This document shows positions 62,087 through 64,000 of a stretch of DNA of 64,000 bases, piece by piece (position 1 is the stretch's first letter; each line of letters opens with the position of its first letter). The stretch comes from an uncultured Desulfuromonadales bacterium (lineage in GTDB: Bacteria; Desulfobacterota; Desulfuromonadia; Geobacterales; Pseudopelobacteraceae): the NCBI GenBank assembly GCA_903868145.1, contig CAIPTY010000023.1:33067-97066 (forward strand). The letters run 5' to 3'. A program made the position numbers and the translations under genes. The notes beneath the pieces were generated by a model that made no database searches, had not been told where the DNA came from, and saw nothing but the letters and a program-made list of their open reading frames with translations.

Positions 62087-62749
62087 ATGAGCATAAATAG
62101 TATAGTTGATAAATTATCCAAAAAAGACAACCATGACATTCTCTACTCTAATGAATACATAAATTACGGCCTCGTAGACAAAAGCCCCAGGCACCGTAAT
62201 GCTCTAAGCAAGACAATGAAAACCGGATGCAAAGTGCTTGACGAGCTAGGTGTCAAATATTGGCTAGGTCGTGGCAGTGTGCTTGGATTTCACAGGGAAA
62301 ATGGTTTTTTGCCAAATGATATTGATATAGATATAGACCTTGTTGGAGATAAGGATATTTATCGAATATTTCAAAAATTGCCTTTTGAGCTGTTATTAGT
62401 GACTATCTGTAATGGTAGACACCAGCAATGTGCCTTCATTGATCCGGAAACTAACGTTATTTTTGATATCTGGATGTATCATGGGAACGATAGTGGTGTA
62501 ATGATCAACAGGAATTATTACGGCTATTTCTGGCTTCCTGAAATATTACAGGATAATCTTGCTACGTATTGCTTGGAAGGGCGCAATTATATCATTCCAA
62601 ACCCGGAGTGGTACTGCGATTTTTGGTATGGAGAAAACTGGAGAACACCCAAAAGCTACGGCGATGATTGGTCCATCGACTACAGAAACGATTGTAAAGG
62701 TTTTACCTATACCGGACTCACGAATCTAGTTGTTACCAACTATTATTGA
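62087..62749 (+). CDS. LicD-family phosphotransferase
   Basis: A 220-residue protein of the LicD/fukutin nucleotidyltransferase-like family. The signature VKYWLGRGSVLGFHRENGFL followed by PNDIDIDIDLVGD carries the metal-binding Asp cluster. IFDIWMYHGND and the YG.NWRTPKSYGDDWS end are also typical. LicD proteins move a phosphoryl group from a CDP-linked donor (phosphocholine in Haemophilus) to a sugar. In this operon the CDP-linked compound would be cytidine diphosphoramidate or its derivative, so LicD is a candidate phosphoramidate transferase. It starts 29 bases after the previous gene with an AGGAG site. Confidence 0.85.
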   Translation: MSINSIVDKLSKKDNHDILYSNEYINYGLVDKSPRHRNALSKTMKTGCKVLDELGVKYWLGRGSVLGFHRENGFLPNDIDIDIDLVGDKDIYRIFQKLPFELLLVTICNGRHQQCAFIDPETNVIFDIWMYHGNDSGVMINRNYYGYFWLPEILQDNLATYCLEGRNYIIPNPEWYCDFWYGENWRTPKSYGDDWSIDYRNDCKGFTYTGLTNLVVTNYY

Positions 62750-62808
62750 CCTATTCATAAAATAAGTTTCTATACATTAAACTAGTCTTTCGTTGCAGGG
62801 ATGAGCCT

Positions 62809-63792
62809 ATGCAAAAAAATGTTCTACCAAGGGTCTCAGTAATCATTCCGAGTTACAACAGGGCCAAAATGCTTGGCATAACTATTGAGAGCTTCATAAA
62901 TCAGGATTATCCCAAGGACTCATTTGAAATAATTATTGCCGACAACAATTCGTCTGACAATACCAAGGAGGTGGTCTCCTATTGGCAGTCGAAGTCTTCA
63001 ATTCCCATTACCTACCTGTTCGAGTCGAGACAGGGAGTTCACTATGCAAGGAACAGCGCTGGTAAGATGGCTGGAGGAGAAATTTTATACTTTACTGATG
63101 ACGATATGATTGCTGACAGCAAACTGCTTACAGAGATTGTAACACTTTTCAGTCTGGACCCACTGCTGGGCTCAGCAACTGGAAGGGTCTTGCCAAAATG
63201 GGAGTCCGAACCCCCCGACTGGATCCTTAAACTCTGCTATAACGGCTGGCTGTCGATCTTTGACGAATTGGGAGAAGGAATCAAGGTTGAGGATTATGAT
63301 CTGGGTGTTTACAGTTGCCACCAGGCAATACGCCGGGACGCATTTTTCAGGGGTGGGGGTTTTAATCCGGAGAGCACCTGTACAGATTATATCGGAGATG
63401 GCGAAACCGGTTTGAATATTAAGCTAATAACGTTGGGGTATAAATTCGGCTATAATTCCAGATCACTGATATATCACATGATTCCTTCTTCCCGTATGAC
63501 TCAGGACTATCTGAACAAAAGAATGGCTAATCAAGGAAGTGCCGATTGTTATACGGAATACAAGCAAAACATATTCAGCAGTGAAGAACTTCTCCAAAGA
63601 ATCACCTTATACCACCAGAAGATTCTTGAGCACGCCTTTTATGCGACGATGAAACGGATTTCAGAAGAGATTGACTGGCATATGGATGAAGGAAGAACTC
63701 ATTATTACCTTAGTCGTATTTCGTACGACCTGCGCCTGATGCATGATCTGAAGTGGCGTGAACTGGTTTTGAAATATGATTGGATTAACTGA
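62809..63792 (+). CDS. Family 2 glycosyltransferase
   Basis: A 327-residue GT-A-fold enzyme. VSVIIPSYNRAKMLGITIES is the typical opening, IIIADNNSSDNTKEVV the nucleotide-binding part, and EILYFTDDDMIADSKLLTEI holds the metal-binding DDD motif. YIGDGETGLNIKLITLGYKF follows. It has no membrane segment, so it is a cytosolic transferase adding one sugar to the growing glycan. Donor unknown. About 60 bases separate it from the LicD-like gene. It is the last gene before the transposase end. Confidence 0.88.
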   Translation: MQKNVLPRVSVIIPSYNRAKMLGITIESFINQDYPKDSFEIIIADNNSSDNTKEVVSYWQSKSSIPITYLFESRQGVHYARNSAGKMAGGEILYFTDDDMIADSKLLTEIVTLFSLDPLLGSATGRVLPKWESEPPDWILKLCYNGWLSIFDELGEGIKVEDYDLGVYSCHQAIRRDAFFRGGGFNPESTCTDYIGDGETGLNIKLITLGYKFGYNSRSLIYHMIPSSRMTQDYLNKRMANQGSADCYTEYKQNIFSSEELLQRITLYHQKILEHAFYATMKRISEEIDWHMDEGRTHYYLSRISYDLRLMHDLKWRELVLKYDWIN

Positions 63793-63863
63793 ATATTATT
63801 ATTGGCTAAATTTATCGTTAGCAACAACCCTATAAATAAAACTTCAAGACTACTGGTGTCCGG

Positions 63864-64000
63864 TTAATAACTGAATAAGTTCAGCTGGTTGTCATCATAG
63901 GTGTCTATTTTTCGCTTGAGAGCCTCTGCAACCAGTGATGAAATGGGCTTTTTCTCGAATAAATTGACCTCAAGGATTTGTAGAAAAGTGTAGAGCGAAC
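63864..64000 (-). mobile_element. C-terminal end of an IS4-type transposase (truncated by window edge)
   Basis: Reading the minus strand from the window edge, 44 codons give SLYTFLQILEVNLFEKKPIS, then SLVAEALKRKIDTYDDNQLN and LFSY before a TAA. The pattern LQIL(S/E)V.LFEK.P...L and a tail ...NQLNLF is the usual end of IS4-family DDE transposases. The rest lies outside the window. The start of the element may be near GGTGTCCGGTT (63856-63866), which could be one terminal inverted repeat, but the second end is not visible. Confidence 0.75.

Overview
The window looks like a Geobacteraceae (Desulfuromonadia) chromosome. This rests on the order dnaX - ybaB - recR - pyruvate:ferredoxin oxidoreductase following a small SRP RNA, on numerous histidine kinases and B12/radical-SAM proteins, and on GC-rich housekeeping genes. 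I infer the group from recalled synteny and protein character; no database was searched.

Region 1 (1-29.9 kb) is mostly core genome. It starts with an FlhB C-terminal-domain protein and a FliK-like protein carrying three internal repeats. Aspartase/fumarase, an Nfu scaffold, a YaiI-type protein, a lipoprotein, an XRE regulator and a TacAT-type toxin-antitoxin pair with a readable promoter/operator follow. Then come an ArfB-like release factor, an orphan B12/radical-SAM protein, three ABC-F ATPases with greB and a cold-shock gene between them, and two divergent CACHE-type histidine kinases with a lone receiver. The region ends with an RluA-type synthase, SRP RNA, dnaX, ybaB, recR and the 1194-residue pyruvate:ferredoxin oxidoreductase.

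Region 2 (30.1-41 kb) starts a long plus-strand surface-glycan locus. After two TPR proteins and an APS-kinase-like gene come an NDP-sugar epimerase/dehydratase, HddC- and HddA-like GDP-manno-heptose enzymes, a split transketolase, a B12/radical-SAM protein, and a PLP enzyme of the ColD/RfbH type in which the catalytic lysine is histidine. These fit synthesis of a GDP-activated, possibly deoxygenated or branched heptose.

Region 3 (41-51.7 kb) is more AT-rich and contains a nonulosonic-acid module: NeuB, GNAT, a TIM-barrel protein, a CBS-domain/aminotransferase fusion, a radical-SAM protein, a CMP-sugar synthetase, and a HisF/HisH/N-acetyl-sugar amidotransferase triad expected to install an acetamidino group.

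Region 4 (51.8-63.8 kb) has an LIC12162-type transferase, a WbsX-type protein and, most notably, three overlapping genes that match in order and domain content the Campylobacter jejuni Cj1418-Cj1417-Cj1416 set: glutamine kinase, gamma-glutamyl-CDP-amidate hydrolase and phosphoglutamine cytidylyltransferase. These are followed by SGNH-like, unknown, LicD-like and GT2 genes. I propose a CDP-phosphoramidate pathway that decorates the glycan, with the LicD-like protein as candidate transferase and the distant APS-kinase-like gene as candidate CDP-amidate kinase. Recombination scars (a decayed copy of the glutamine-kinase N-terminus, a nuclease remnant, an IS4-type transposase end) mark the locus as mobile and mosaic. 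The locus may decorate flagellin, LPS or capsule; the sequence does not decide which.
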